DNA from: Tritonibacter horizontis
GTDB taxonomy: Bacteria; Pseudomonadota; Alphaproteobacteria; Rhodobacterales; Rhodobacteraceae
Direction of reading: 5' to 3'
DNA: 49,855 nucleotides
Assembly (NCBI RefSeq): GCF_001518015.1
Contig: NZ_LPUY01000091.1
Location: forward strand, 1-49,855
A model generated the notes under the pieces. The model had not been told where the DNA came from. It worked only from the letters and a program-made list of their open reading frames with translations, and made no database searches. A program made the position numbers and the translations under genes. Below, one piece after another: positions 16,309 through 23,998 of this stretch (the first letter of the stretch is position 1; the number at the start of each line of letters is the position of its first letter).

Positions 16309-17625
16309 ATGACGACGCTTCTGCACAATGCCCGCCTGATCGACCCGGAGCTGGGAACCGACGCCCCTGGCAGCCTGCTGATCGCCCAGGGGAGGATCCT
16401 CGCGCGTCTCGCCGGGCAACAGGACACCACGGCGATCCTGGCCGCCCATGGCCTGGCGGCGGCGGATGTCACGCTGGTGGACTGCAACGGCAAATGCCTG
16501 GCACCGGGGATCGTTGATATCGGCGTCAAGGTCTGCGAGCCGGGCGAGCGCCACAAGGAAAGCTACAAATCCGCCGGCCTTGCGGCGGCGGCCGGTGGGG
16601 TCACCACCATCGTCACCCGCCCCGACACGACCCCCTGTATCGACAGCCCTGAAACGCTGGAATTCGTCACCCGCCGGGCGCAGGCGGACGCCCCCGTCAA
16701 CGTGCTGCCGATGGCGGCCCTGACCAAGGGCCGCGCGGGCCGGGAAATGACCGAAATCCGGTTCCTGATGGACGCCGGGGCGGTTGCCTTTACCGACTGC
16801 GACCATGTGGTGACGGACACCAAGGTGTTTTCCCGCGCCCTGACCTATGCCAAAAGCTGCGGCGCGCTGGTCATGGCCCATCCGCAGGATCCGGGCCTGT
16901 CGGCCGGGGCCGCCGCGACCTCTGGCAAGTTTGCCGCACTTCGGGGCCTGCCCTCGGTGTCGCCCATGGCAGAGCGGATGGGGCTGGACCGCGACATCGC
17001 CCTGCTGGAGATGACCGGTGCCAAATATCACGCCGACCAGATCACCACCGCCCGCGCTCTGCCCGCGCTGGAACGGGCCAAGGCCAATGGGCTGGACATC
17101 ACCGCCGGGACCTCGATCCACCATCTGACGCTGAACGAGCTGGACGTGGCCGATTACCGCACCTTCTTCAAGGTGAAGCCACCGCTGCGCTCCGAGGAGG
17201 ATCGGCTGGCCGTGGTGGAGGCCCTGCGCGACGGCGTCATTGATGTGATCTCGTCGATGCACACACCGCAGGACGAAGAGAGCAAACGCCTGCCGTTCGA
17301 GGAAGCCGCCGCCGGGGCCGTCGCCCTGGAGACCTTGCTGCCTGCGGCGATGCGCCTGTATCATGCGGAGCTTCTGGACCTGCCGACCCTGTTCCGCGCC
17401 CTGTCGCTGAACCCGGCAAAACGGCTCGGCCTGGCCTCGGGCCGGCTGGCAGAGGGCGCCCCGGCCGATCTGGTGCTGTTTGACCCGGATGTGCCCTTTG
17501 TGCTGGACCGGTTCGCGCTGCAGTCGAAATCAAAGAACACCCCCTTTGACACCCAGCGCATGCAAGGCCGGGTGTTGGCGACCTATGTGGCGGGACGCCC
17601 CGTCTTCGCGCAGAGAAAGGCCTGA
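16309..17625 (+). CDS. pyrX: Dihydroorotase homologue with lost metal ligands (pseudo-dihydroorotase, PyrC'/PyrX-like)
   Basis: The 438-residue protein aligns throughout with type I dihydroorotases (PGIVD at 67-70 and EPG at 77-79, GVTTIVTRPDT, FKVKPPLRSEED, and the C-terminal LNPAKRLGL and GAPADLVLFD). The catalytic site is broken: the metal-binding HxH of the usual DxHVHLREPG is G72 and K74, the arginine is C76, and the catalytic ATDHAPH segment reads SSMHTPQ at 315-321, losing the aspartate. It is therefore unlikely to cyclise carbamoyl aspartate. In Pseudomonas a similar inactive dihydroorotase encoded beside pyrB is needed for aspartate carbamoyltransferase assembly, and this is the likely role here. 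An active pyrC should be elsewhere in the genome. Often annotated simply as pyrC. Confidence 0.88.
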   Translation: MTTLLHNARLIDPELGTDAPGSLLIAQGRILARLAGQQDTTAILAAHGLAAADVTLVDCNGKCLAPGIVDIGVKVCEPGERHKESYKSAGLAAAAGGVTTIVTRPDTTPCIDSPETLEFVTRRAQADAPVNVLPMAALTKGRAGREMTEIRFLMDAGAVAFTDCDHVVTDTKVFSRALTYAKSCGALVMAHPQDPGLSAGAAATSGKFAALRGLPSVSPMAERMGLDRDIALLEMTGAKYHADQITTARALPALERAKANGLDITAGTSIHHLTLNELDVADYRTFFKVKPPLRSEEDRLAVVEALRDGVIDVISSMHTPQDEESKRLPFEEAAAGAVALETLLPAAMRLYHAELLDLPTLFRALSLNPAKRLGLASGRLAEGAPADLVLFDPDVPFVLDRFALQSKSKNTPFDTQRMQGRVLATYVAGRPVFAQRKA

Positions 17626-17628
17626 GTT

Positions 17629-18234
17629 TTGCCCCTGATTGAAACCGCGTTACCGATGCTCCTCCTCTGGGCCGTGCTTGGATATCTTCTTGGGTCGATC
17701 CCCTTTGGCCTCCTGGTCACGCGGGTTTTTGGCTTCGGCAACCTGCGCGAGATCGGGTCCGGCAATATCGGCACCACCAATGTGCTGCGCACGGGAAGCA
17801 AGGCCGCCGCGGCAACGACGCTCTTTCTGGATGGCGGCAAGGGCGCGGCGGCGGTGCTGCTGGCGCGTTTTCTGGCCGGCGAGGATGCCGCGCAAGTGGC
17901 GGGGCTGCTGGCCTTTATCGGCCATTGTTTTCCGGTCTGGCTCCGGTTTAAGGGCGGCAAGGGGGTTGCCACCTTCCTCGGGTTGATGCTGGCGCTGGCC
18001 TGGCCGGTGGGCATTGCCTGCTGCCTGACGTGGCTCGCGGCCGCCTATGTCAGCCGGGTTTCGTCCATGGGGGCGCTGGTTGCGGCGCTCAGCTCCACCC
18101 TATGGGCGCTGGTGCTGGGTCACGGCCCTGTCGCGGGGCTGACCCTGGCGCTGACGCTGGTCATCCTGTGGCGCCACAAGGACAATATCGCCCGCCTGCG
18201 CGCCGGCACCGAGCCGAAGATCGGCAAGTCGTAG
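17629..18234 (+). CDS. plsY: Glycerol-3-phosphate acyltransferase PlsY
   Basis: The 201-residue inner-membrane enzyme transfers an acyl group from acyl phosphate to glycerol 3-phosphate, the first step of phospholipid synthesis. The three PlsY motifs are present: GSIPFGLL, then EIGSGNIGTTNVLRTG, and FPVWLRFKGGKGVAT, with five or so membrane segments. The TTG start at 17629 lies 3 bases after the upstream stop, with GAAAGG ahead of it; the ATG at 17656 is an alternative that would shorten the first helix. It is the last gene of the pyrB run and is followed by a hairpin. Confidence 0.95.
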   Translation: MPLIETALPMLLLWAVLGYLLGSIPFGLLVTRVFGFGNLREIGSGNIGTTNVLRTGSKAAAATTLFLDGGKGAAAVLLARFLAGEDAAQVAGLLAFIGHCFPVWLRFKGGKGVATFLGLMLALAWPVGIACCLTWLAAAYVSRVSSMGALVAALSSTLWALVLGHGPVAGLTLALTLVILWRHKDNIARLRAGTEPKIGKS

Positions 18235-18261
18235 AGGTCCATTGAATGTGACACCGTTGAG

Positions 18262-18291
18262 CCCCTCGCCCGGATCCCGGATCCGGCGGGG
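18262..18291 (+). terminator. Putative terminator hairpin after plsY
   Basis: CCGGATCC-C-GGATCCGG (18270-18286) is embedded in outer CCCC/GGGG pairing (18262-18265 with 18288-18291), followed by the T-rich stretch TGTCTTCTCT. It lies 28 bases after the plsY stop. The run of T is interrupted, so efficiency is uncertain. Confidence 0.5.
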
Positions 18292-18385
18292 TGTCTTCTC
18301 TCACGTTGATCTCACGCGATTGTATCTGACCAGGTGCGCAGAGTGGATCTGCGCCGCTGCACACACAAAAGGAGTTGTTTTGCAT

Positions 18386-18502
18386 GTGATCCGGGCCTGC
18401 CCCAGATCGGTGCGGTGTCGGCCGGACTTCATTTCCCGGCCACGGACATATTTCACCCTGAGGGCAATTAGCGCCCGCCTGATCGAAAGCAAAACACAAT
18501 GA
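18386..18502 (+). CDS. Possible short upstream ORF coupled to the YHS gene
   Basis: A 38-codon frame starts with GTG 11 bases after a strong ribosome-binding sequence AAAAGGAG (18367-18374). Its TGA overlaps the ATG of the following gene (ATGA at 18499-18502). Two bases upstream the same ribosome site also faces ATGTGA, a start codon followed at once by a stop. The encoded peptide is Arg-rich and resembles nothing I know. It could simply be leader sequence that couples translation to the YHS gene, whose own ribosome site is weak. Low confidence that it is a real protein. Confidence 0.25.
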   Translation: MIRACPRSVRCRPDFISRPRTYFTLRAISARLIESKTQ

Positions 18503-18984
18503 CACAGACATCCTCCTTTCCCCAATCCCTGCTTGGCGGGATCGCCCTCAGCCTGGGCCTTGCCACCGCGGCGCTGTCCGCCGGGGTCGACATCAACGCC
18601 TCCTCCACCGGGCTTGCGATGCAGGGCTACGACCCGGTTGCCTATTTCACCGAAGGTACGGCGACCAAGGGCGACTATCGCCTGACCACTGCCTTTGACG
18701 AGGCGACCTATTGGTTCGCCACCGAAGAGAACAAGGCCTTGTTCGAGAAGACCCCGGAGGCCTATGTGCCCGCTTACGGCGGCTATTGCGCCTTTGGTGC
18801 GGCGATGGGGTTCAAGTTCGACGGCGACCCGCACCAGTGGAAGATCGTCGATGACGTGCTCTACCTGAACCTGTCCGCCGACATCCAGGAGCGTTGGGTC
18901 GCCGATATTCCCGGCTTCATCGAAAAGGCAGACACCAACTGGGAAGAGATCGCCAGCACGGCCCCGGCAGACCTGCTGAAGTAA
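18499..18984 (+). CDS. Secreted YHS-domain (seleno)protein family member
   Basis: The 161-residue protein has a signal peptide (hydrophobic residues about 10-28, cleavage near LSA-GVD) and a YHS domain: GYDPVAYFTEG near 43-53, FATEENKALFEKTPEAYVPAYGGYCAFGAAMG at 73-104. This is the family annotated 'YHS domain-containing (seleno)protein'; the residue that is selenocysteine in some members is cysteine C97 here. YHS domains occur with metal-handling proteins, so a periplasmic metal-binding role is plausible but unproven. The gene stands alone between two terminator-like hairpins. The ATG overlaps the stop of a short upstream frame. Confidence 0.9.
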   Translation: MTQTSSFPQSLLGGIALSLGLATAALSAGVDINASSTGLAMQGYDPVAYFTEGTATKGDYRLTTAFDEATYWFATEENKALFEKTPEAYVPAYGGYCAFGAAMGFKFDGDPHQWKIVDDVLYLNLSADIQERWVADIPGFIEKADTNWEEIASTAPADLLK

Positions 18985-19011
18985 GGCGCCCTTCTCACGG
19001 ACAACACCACG

Positions 19012-19042
19012 ACCGGCGGCAGGACGCCTTGCCGCCGGTTTT
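19012..19042 (+). terminator. Rho-independent terminator for the YHS gene
   Basis: A perfect 10-bp stem ACCGGCGGCA/TGCCGCCGGT with an 8-base loop is followed immediately by TTT, giving GGTTTTG. It starts 28 bases after the YHS stop codon. Confidence 0.85.
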
Positions 19043-19290
19043 GTCGCACAGCCGCGCCAAAAACCAAATTGCCCCCAAAAGGGAAACCCGGCATATCTTT
19101 CAAGCTTGCCCTGATCGCAAGTCGCACTTGCCCGGTCCCGATTGAGGCGCTTACTCTTGCTCGGGATGGTTTTACCCAATGACCTTCGGGCTGCCCCCCC
19201 TGTCGGCGCGACCCGCTGGGGTGCGCCACCTCCCCTGCCCGGCCGCCGGGATCGCCCCGCCCGGACGCGCCGCCAAGAGCCCGCGCGCAG
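19043..19290. other. Non-coding gap between convergent YHS and gshA
   Basis: The stop-to-stop gap between these convergent genes is 359 bases and carries a terminator at each end. The stretch between the terminators is GC-rich and holds no reading frame with a plausible ribosome site, no recognisable repeat and no RNA gene that I can identify. Confidence 0.6.
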
Positions 19291-19325
19291 AAAAAAGGGG
19301 CCCCGAAGCGGCGCCCCCTTTGCAA
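19291..19325 (-). terminator. Rho-independent terminator for gshA
   Basis: Read on the minus strand, AAAGGGGGCGCCGC pairs imperfectly with GGGGCCCCTTT around a short TTC loop, and the stem runs into six T residues. It begins about 20 bases after the gshA stop. Inner mismatches make the exact stem uncertain. Confidence 0.75.
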
Positions 19326-19343
19326 CAGGTCCACTGGCAAGGA

Positions 19344-20714
19344 TCAGTAGCTGTATTCGGCGTAGATCCGCGCCAAATCGCCGTTCCAGTCGCCGTTGTA
19401 GCGGTCCAGCAGCTCGTCCGCCGGTGTCTTGCCCGTCTCGATGCTCTCTTTCAGCGCGTTGAGGAAATGGGTCTCGTCCGGGATCAGCCCACCGGCCCCC
19501 TGACGCGCCCGCGCCACCAGACCCGCCTCGGAGATCGCCAGCACCTGCCGCGCCAGATCGTGCATCTTGATGCCGCCCACTTCGGCCTGCAGCCCCTCAC
19601 GACCGGCCCCGATGCGCAGCCCTTCGCGGGTCTCGGCATCCCAGCCCTTGACCAGATCCCAGGCCGCATCAAGGCTGGACGGATCATACATCAGACCGAC
19701 CCAGAAGGCCGGCAACGCGCACAGACGCCGCCAGGGGCCGCCATCGGCGCCGCGCATTTCCATGTATTTCTTGATCCGCGCCTCGGGAAAGGCGGTGGTC
19801 AGGTGATCGGCCCAGTCGCTCAGGGTCGGCGTCTCGCCCGGCAGCGCGGGCAGCTCGCCTTTCAGAAAATCGCGGAAGGATTGCCCCAGCGCATTGATGT
19901 ACTTGCCATCGCGGTAGACGAAATACATCGGCACATCGAGCGCATAATCCGCGTAACGCTCAAACCCCATGCCGTCCTCGAACACAAAGGGCAGCATGCC
20001 GGTGCGCGCATCATCCAGGTTCCGCCAGATATGGCTGCGCCAGGACTTCATGCCGTTGGGCTTGCCCTCGAAGAAAGGCGAATTGGCAAAAAGCGCCGTC
20101 GCCACCGGCTGCAACGCCAGCGCCACGCGCAGTTTCTGCACCATATCCGCCTCGGAGGCGAAATCGAGGTTCACCTGCACGGTGCAGGTGCGCCGCATCA
20201 TCGACCGCCCCATGGTGCCCACCTGCTCCATGTAGTCGTTCATCAGCTTGTAGCGCCCCTTTGGCATCAGCGGCATTTCTTCATGCTGCCAGATCGGCGC
20301 CGCGCCCAGACCGATGAAGCCCACGCCGATCTCGTCGGCGATGTCCTTCACCTCGCGCAGGTGGGTGTTCACCTCGTCGCAAGTCTCGTGGATGGTCTCC
20401 AGCGGGGCGCCGGAAAGCTCCAGCGCGCCGCCCGGTTCCAGGCTGACGTTGGCCATCCCCTTGGTCAGTCCGATCAGCTTGTCGCCCTCGGTGACCGGGT
20501 CCCAGCCGTGCCGGTCGCGCAGACCTTCCAGCACCGCAAGGATCGAGCGTTTTCCCTCAAAGGGCAGCGGCTTCAGGCTGTCCTTGCAGAAGCCGAACTT
20601 CTCATGCTCGGTGCCGATCCGCCAGTCATCGCTGGGTTTGCAGCCAGATTCCATGTATTCAGCCAGCTGCGCATGGCTTTCGATCGGTCCGCCGCCGGAC
20701 TGAGGAATGGACAT
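19344..20714 (-). CDS. gshA: Glutamate--cysteine ligase
   Basis: The 456-residue enzyme forms gamma-glutamylcysteine, the first and rate-limiting step of glutathione synthesis. It belongs to the class shared by plants and alphaproteobacteria rather than the E. coli type: IGTEHEKFGF near residue 33, SLEPGGALELSGAPLETIH, GRYKLMNDYM, and MMRRTCTVQVNLDF. The ATG at 20714 (MSIPQSGGG) was taken as start; an upstream in-frame ATG at 20744 adds ten non-conserved residues. It follows rsmE, a GNAT gene and a membrane protein gene on the same strand, with a 103-base gap before it that may hold its own promoter. Confidence 0.96.
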   Translation of the reverse strand: MSIPQSGGGPIESHAQLAEYMESGCKPSDDWRIGTEHEKFGFCKDSLKPLPFEGKRSILAVLEGLRDRHGWDPVTEGDKLIGLTKGMANVSLEPGGALELSGAPLETIHETCDEVNTHLREVKDIADEIGVGFIGLGAAPIWQHEEMPLMPKGRYKLMNDYMEQVGTMGRSMMRRTCTVQVNLDFASEADMVQKLRVALALQPVATALFANSPFFEGKPNGMKSWRSHIWRNLDDARTGMLPFVFEDGMGFERYADYALDVPMYFVYRDGKYINALGQSFRDFLKGELPALPGETPTLSDWADHLTTAFPEARIKKYMEMRGADGGPWRRLCALPAFWVGLMYDPSSLDAAWDLVKGWDAETREGLRIGAGREGLQAEVGGIKMHDLARQVLAISEAGLVARARQGAGGLIPDETHFLNALKESIETGKTPADELLDRYNGDWNGDLARIYAEYSY

Positions 20715-20817
20715 GGGACAGGCCCCCTTTGGTGGTCGCCGCACATGGGCTGGCGTGGCGTTTCATTCAGTGGGCCGGGGCCCGGATTTCAACTGGTGCG
20801 GCGAAACACCGGTGTTG

Positions 20818-21345
20818 TCAATGCAAGCGGTGGACCGTCTGCGGCTCAGGTGACCGCTGCCATATCACGACCTGGTGCGGGCCTTTGTGATGCAGTTCAC
20901 TCAGCATGCGTTCCGTTTTCAGACCCGGCAGACTGGCAAAGACATCAAACAGGGCCTCCGCCCCGGTGGCGGTGACCGGGATCGCAAGGGGGGGCTGACC
21001 GGGCTGTTCCAGCACCCAATGGGACGGACGCGCCGTATGGTCGAGCCGCAGGCTTTCGATTTCAGAACAGGCCACCGCGCCGCCCGTCAACGGGCCGAAA
21101 TAGCTGATTTGCCCCTCGGTGACCTGCACCACGCCCGGTCCATCCGATCCGAGGCGGAACCGCATGCGCTGGCCGCCGACCACGCCGAGGATCAACGCAA
21201 GCGCAACGCAGGCCCAGCCGGTGACTTCCATAAAGCCGACCCCGGTCAGCCCCCATCGCAGCCCCAGCGCCAACAGCACCAGCGCGCCAAGGATCTCGCG
21301 CCAGCGCCAGAGCGCCGCCTGCGCTTCCGGCCGGATAAAGGTCAT
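20818..21345 (-). CDS. Unknown membrane protein with two N-terminal helices
   Basis: The 175-residue protein has two adjacent hydrophobic segments (about 19-35 and 40-58) followed by a soluble, beta-rich C-terminal region (MRFRLGSDGPGVVQVTEGQISYFGP, then SEIESLRL, then HWVLEQPGQPPLAIPV). The pattern resembles small membrane proteins with a PH-like cytoplasmic domain, but I cannot name a family. The ATG at 21345 overlaps the stop of the GNAT gene (ATGA), so the two are translationally coupled. Longer open reading upstream lies entirely within the GNAT gene and is rejected. Confidence 0.85.
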   Translation of the reverse strand: MTFIRPEAQAALWRWREILGALVLLALGLRWGLTGVGFMEVTGWACVALALILGVVGGQRMRFRLGSDGPGVVQVTEGQISYFGPLTGGAVACSEIESLRLDHTARPSHWVLEQPGQPPLAIPVTATGAEALFDVFASLPGLKTERMLSELHHKGPHQVVIWQRSPEPQTVHRLH

Positions 21346-22211
21346 GTGCATCCCTCCACAGTCTCGGTGCGGATATGCGCAGGCTGTGAAAACAGAACCA
21401 GCGCGAAAGTCCCGGCCGGCCGAAAGCCAACCGCGACATAGGCCTTTGCCGCCGCCGCGCTCGCCGCGAAAAGCACCGCCTGCGATACGCCGCGCGCGCG
21501 ACATTCGGCCATATGCCGACCGACGACGCGGCGCGCGTAGCCCCGGCCGCGCAAGGCGGGCGGCGTATAGACCCCGCCGACCTGCACCGTGTTCTCGAAT
21601 GTCGTGTTGTAGCCGCACATCGCCACCGGCACACCGTCCACCAGCAGCACACGATGACTATCGCGGGCAATGAACTGGTCGATGTCCTTCGGTCCTTTGA
21701 TGCGGGCCTTTTCTGGCGACGCCTGCACCGCTTCGATTTCGTAGGCGGTGCGCCATGTGTCCATCAGCGCGCGCGGCGCATCACGGACTGAAATCAGTGC
21801 CTCTTCGGCGCGCATCTCTACCTTCAGATCGGCAAGATCCAGCACAAACCCCGGATCATCGCTGTCGAGTTGACAGGGATGATCCCCCAGCCCATTGGCC
21901 CCGATAAAGGCCCGCACCTGCAGCGCATCGCCGAGCACGCCATTCACATCGCGGCCAGCCAGCAGTTGCCCTGCCGCCAGCCAATCCCGCGAGGTCGCCG
22001 CCGGCCTCTGCATCAAGACAGTGCCAGAGTTGGTTATCCCGAAAATCCCGTCTCCCGACTCGGGCACCCAGAGGGTCAGCCCATTCGGATGATCGGAACC
22101 AAGCCCGTGCTGGCTCAGATTTTCCAACAGGAACATCGAACTTTGGATATGGGCATCCAGAAATGGCAGCGCGCGCGCCACATCCGCTTCGGTTGCTGCG
22201 CGCCAGACCAT
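21342..22211 (-). CDS. GNAT family N-acetyltransferase
   Basis: The 289-residue protein has a C-terminal GNAT domain (about 145-280) with the acetyl-CoA-binding motif A in GGVYTPPALRGRGYARRVVGRHM and motif B-like AVLFAASAAAAKAYVAVGFRPAG. The N-terminal half is a divergent domain, giving a double-domain layout. The substrate is unknown. The start overlaps the last base of the rsmE stop (TAATG), and its own stop overlaps the next gene, which marks a tightly coupled operon of rsmE, this gene, a membrane protein and gshA. Confidence 0.9.
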   Translation of the reverse strand: MVWRAATEADVARALPFLDAHIQSSMFLLENLSQHGLGSDHPNGLTLWVPESGDGIFGITNSGTVLMQRPAATSRDWLAAGQLLAGRDVNGVLGDALQVRAFIGANGLGDHPCQLDSDDPGFVLDLADLKVEMRAEEALISVRDAPRALMDTWRTAYEIEAVQASPEKARIKGPKDIDQFIARDSHRVLLVDGVPVAMCGYNTTFENTVQVGGVYTPPALRGRGYARRVVGRHMAECRARGVSQAVLFAASAAAAKAYVAVGFRPAGTFALVLFSQPAHIRTETVEGCT

Positions 22212-22942
22212 TACCAGTCCCCTAGTGTGTGTTGCCAGAGCGTCATCGCAGCCACAGCGGCAGTGTCCGCCCGCAGGATGCGCGGGCCGAGGCTGACCAC
22301 ATGGGTGTGCGGCATCGCGTGCAGACGTTTGCGTTCGGCCGGCGAAAAGCCCCCTTCCGGCCCGATGAGAATCGCCCAGGGGCCTGCCGCCGCGCCGCTG
22401 TCAGCGCTGTCCAGAAACAGGCGCTGCCCCACCTCGGCCTCGTCGCAGAACATCAGCTGACGGTCGGCAGGCCAGTGATCCAGCAGCGCCGCGAGCTTCT
22501 GCAGCTCTGTCACCTCGGGCACATAGGTGCCGCCGCATTGTTCTGCGGCCTCCACCGCGTGGGCCTGAAGCCGGTCCTGCCGGATCCGTTCGGAATTGGT
22601 GAAATCCGTCGCCACCGGCAGGATGCGCGCGGCCCCCATTTCGGCGGCCTTTTCAACAATGAAATCCGTCCGCGCCTTCTTGATCGGGGCAAACAGCAGC
22701 CACAGGTCAGGCGGCAATTGCAGCGGCTTTGACTGCGCCACACAGGCCAGCACACCGCCGCGTTTGCCGGCCTCCGCCACCTCGGCCTGCCATTCGCCGT
22801 CCCGGCCATTGAACAGCGCCACCGCCGCGCCCACAGCCAGCCGCATCACCCCAAAGAGGTAATGCGCCTGGTCCCGGTCCAGAGGAACCGATTGCCCTGC
22901 CCCCAAGGGGTGATCTACATACAGTCTGACTTTAGCACTCAT
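22211..22942 (-). CDS. rsmE: 16S rRNA (uracil1498-N3)-methyltransferase
   Basis: The 243-residue SPOUT-class enzyme methylates U1498 of 16S rRNA. It has an N-terminal PUA-like region (RDQAHYLFGVMRLAVG, VALFNGRDGEW) and the C-terminal knotted SAM-binding domain, with LIGPEGGFSPAERK and the signature LGPRILRADTAAVAAM. The length is normal for the family. It heads the minus-strand operon leading to gshA and is divergent from ubiA with only 12 bases between the two start codons. Confidence 0.95.
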   Translation of the reverse strand: MSAKVRLYVDHPLGAGQSVPLDRDQAHYLFGVMRLAVGAAVALFNGRDGEWQAEVAEAGKRGGVLACVAQSKPLQLPPDLWLLFAPIKKARTDFIVEKAAEMGAARILPVATDFTNSERIRQDRLQAHAVEAAEQCGGTYVPEVTELQKLAALLDHWPADRQLMFCDEAEVGQRLFLDSADSGAAAGPWAILIGPEGGFSPAERKRLHAMPHTHVVSLGPRILRADTAAVAAMTLWQHTLGDW

Positions 22943-22954
22943 GAGGTCCTACAT

Positions 22955-23917
22955 ATGCAAGGCCAGGCGCCAACACCAGATGGGCAAGTCGCAGATGCGG
23001 TGAAAGACAATTGGGTCGATATCCATGCCCCGGCCTGGAGCCGCCCCTATCTGCGCCTCAGCCGCGCCGATCGCCCGATCGGAACGTGGCTGTTGCTGCT
23101 GCCCTGCTGGTGGGGGCTGGCACTGGCGATGCTGGCCGGGCAGAACCCGCGCTGGGAGGATCTGTGGATCTTTGTCGGTTGCGGGCTTGGCGCCTGGCTG
23201 ATGCGGGGGGCGGGCTGCACCTGGAACGACATCACCGACCGCCATATTGATGGCAGCGTCGAACGCACCCGGTCGCGGCCGATCCCCTCGGGTCAGGTCA
23301 CGGTCAAGGGCGCGGTGGCCTGGATGGCGCTGCAATCGCTTTTGGCCTTTGCAATCCTGCTGAGCTTCAACCAGGCGGCAATTGCGATGGGCATTCTGTC
23401 GCTGTTTCCGGTGGCGATCTATCCCTTTGCCAAGCGGTTCACCTGGTGGCCACAGATCTTCCTCGGGCTGGCGTTCAACTGGGGCGCGATGCTGGCCTGG
23501 GTGGCCCATAGTGGTCGGCTGGAGTGGCCGGCGGTGCTGCTTTATCTGGCCGGGATGGCCTGGACGCTGTTTTATGACACCATCTATGCCCATCAGGACA
23601 CCGAGGACGATGCGCTGATCGGGGTGAAATCCACCGCCCGCCTGTTCGGCGACAATTCCCCGACCTGGCTGCGACGTTTCATCGTTGCCACCGTCTGCCT
23701 GATGGCGCTCGCGATCATCATGGCGGTGCAGCCCGCCGGGTCGATCCTGGCGCTGGCGCTGGCGCTCTGCGCCCCCTGGGCGATGGGCTGGCACATGACC
23801 TGGCAGCTGCGGTCCTTTGACGCTGAAAACAACGACAGGCTGCTGGCGCTGTTTCGGCTCAACCGCGACACCGGCTTGATTCCGCTCATTTTCCTCGCGC
23901 TGGCACAGTTTGCATAG
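22955..23917 (+). CDS. ubiA: 4-hydroxybenzoate polyprenyltransferase
   Basis: The 320-residue inner-membrane enzyme joins 4-hydroxybenzoate to the polyprenyl chain in ubiquinone synthesis. The first aspartate-rich motif is N91-D-x2-D95-x3-D99 (WNDITDRHID), and the second is in FYDTIYAHQDTEDD; eight or nine hydrophobic helices are evident. The ATG at 22955 has GAGG 8 bases upstream. The start is only 12 bases from that of the divergent rsmE gene, so promoter elements of each must lie inside the other's coding region. Confidence 0.95.
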   Translation: MQGQAPTPDGQVADAVKDNWVDIHAPAWSRPYLRLSRADRPIGTWLLLLPCWWGLALAMLAGQNPRWEDLWIFVGCGLGAWLMRGAGCTWNDITDRHIDGSVERTRSRPIPSGQVTVKGAVAWMALQSLLAFAILLSFNQAAIAMGILSLFPVAIYPFAKRFTWWPQIFLGLAFNWGAMLAWVAHSGRLEWPAVLLYLAGMAWTLFYDTIYAHQDTEDDALIGVKSTARLFGDNSPTWLRRFIVATVCLMALAIIMAVQPAGSILALALALCAPWAMGWHMTWQLRSFDAENNDRLLALFRLNRDTGLIPLIFLALAQFA

Positions 23918-23998
23918 CTGCGGTCCTGCACTGGATTGATCCAAAGGCGCGAGCCTTGTAAGACAGACGCCTATCAAACGACCGGAATGCCCTGCCTC

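Noticed and set aside
18242-18502. An 86-codon frame spanning the whole gap before the YHS gene
   Set aside because: Its first half runs through the plsY terminator hairpin and lacks a ribosome site; only the last 38 codons have a plausible start, listed at low confidence.
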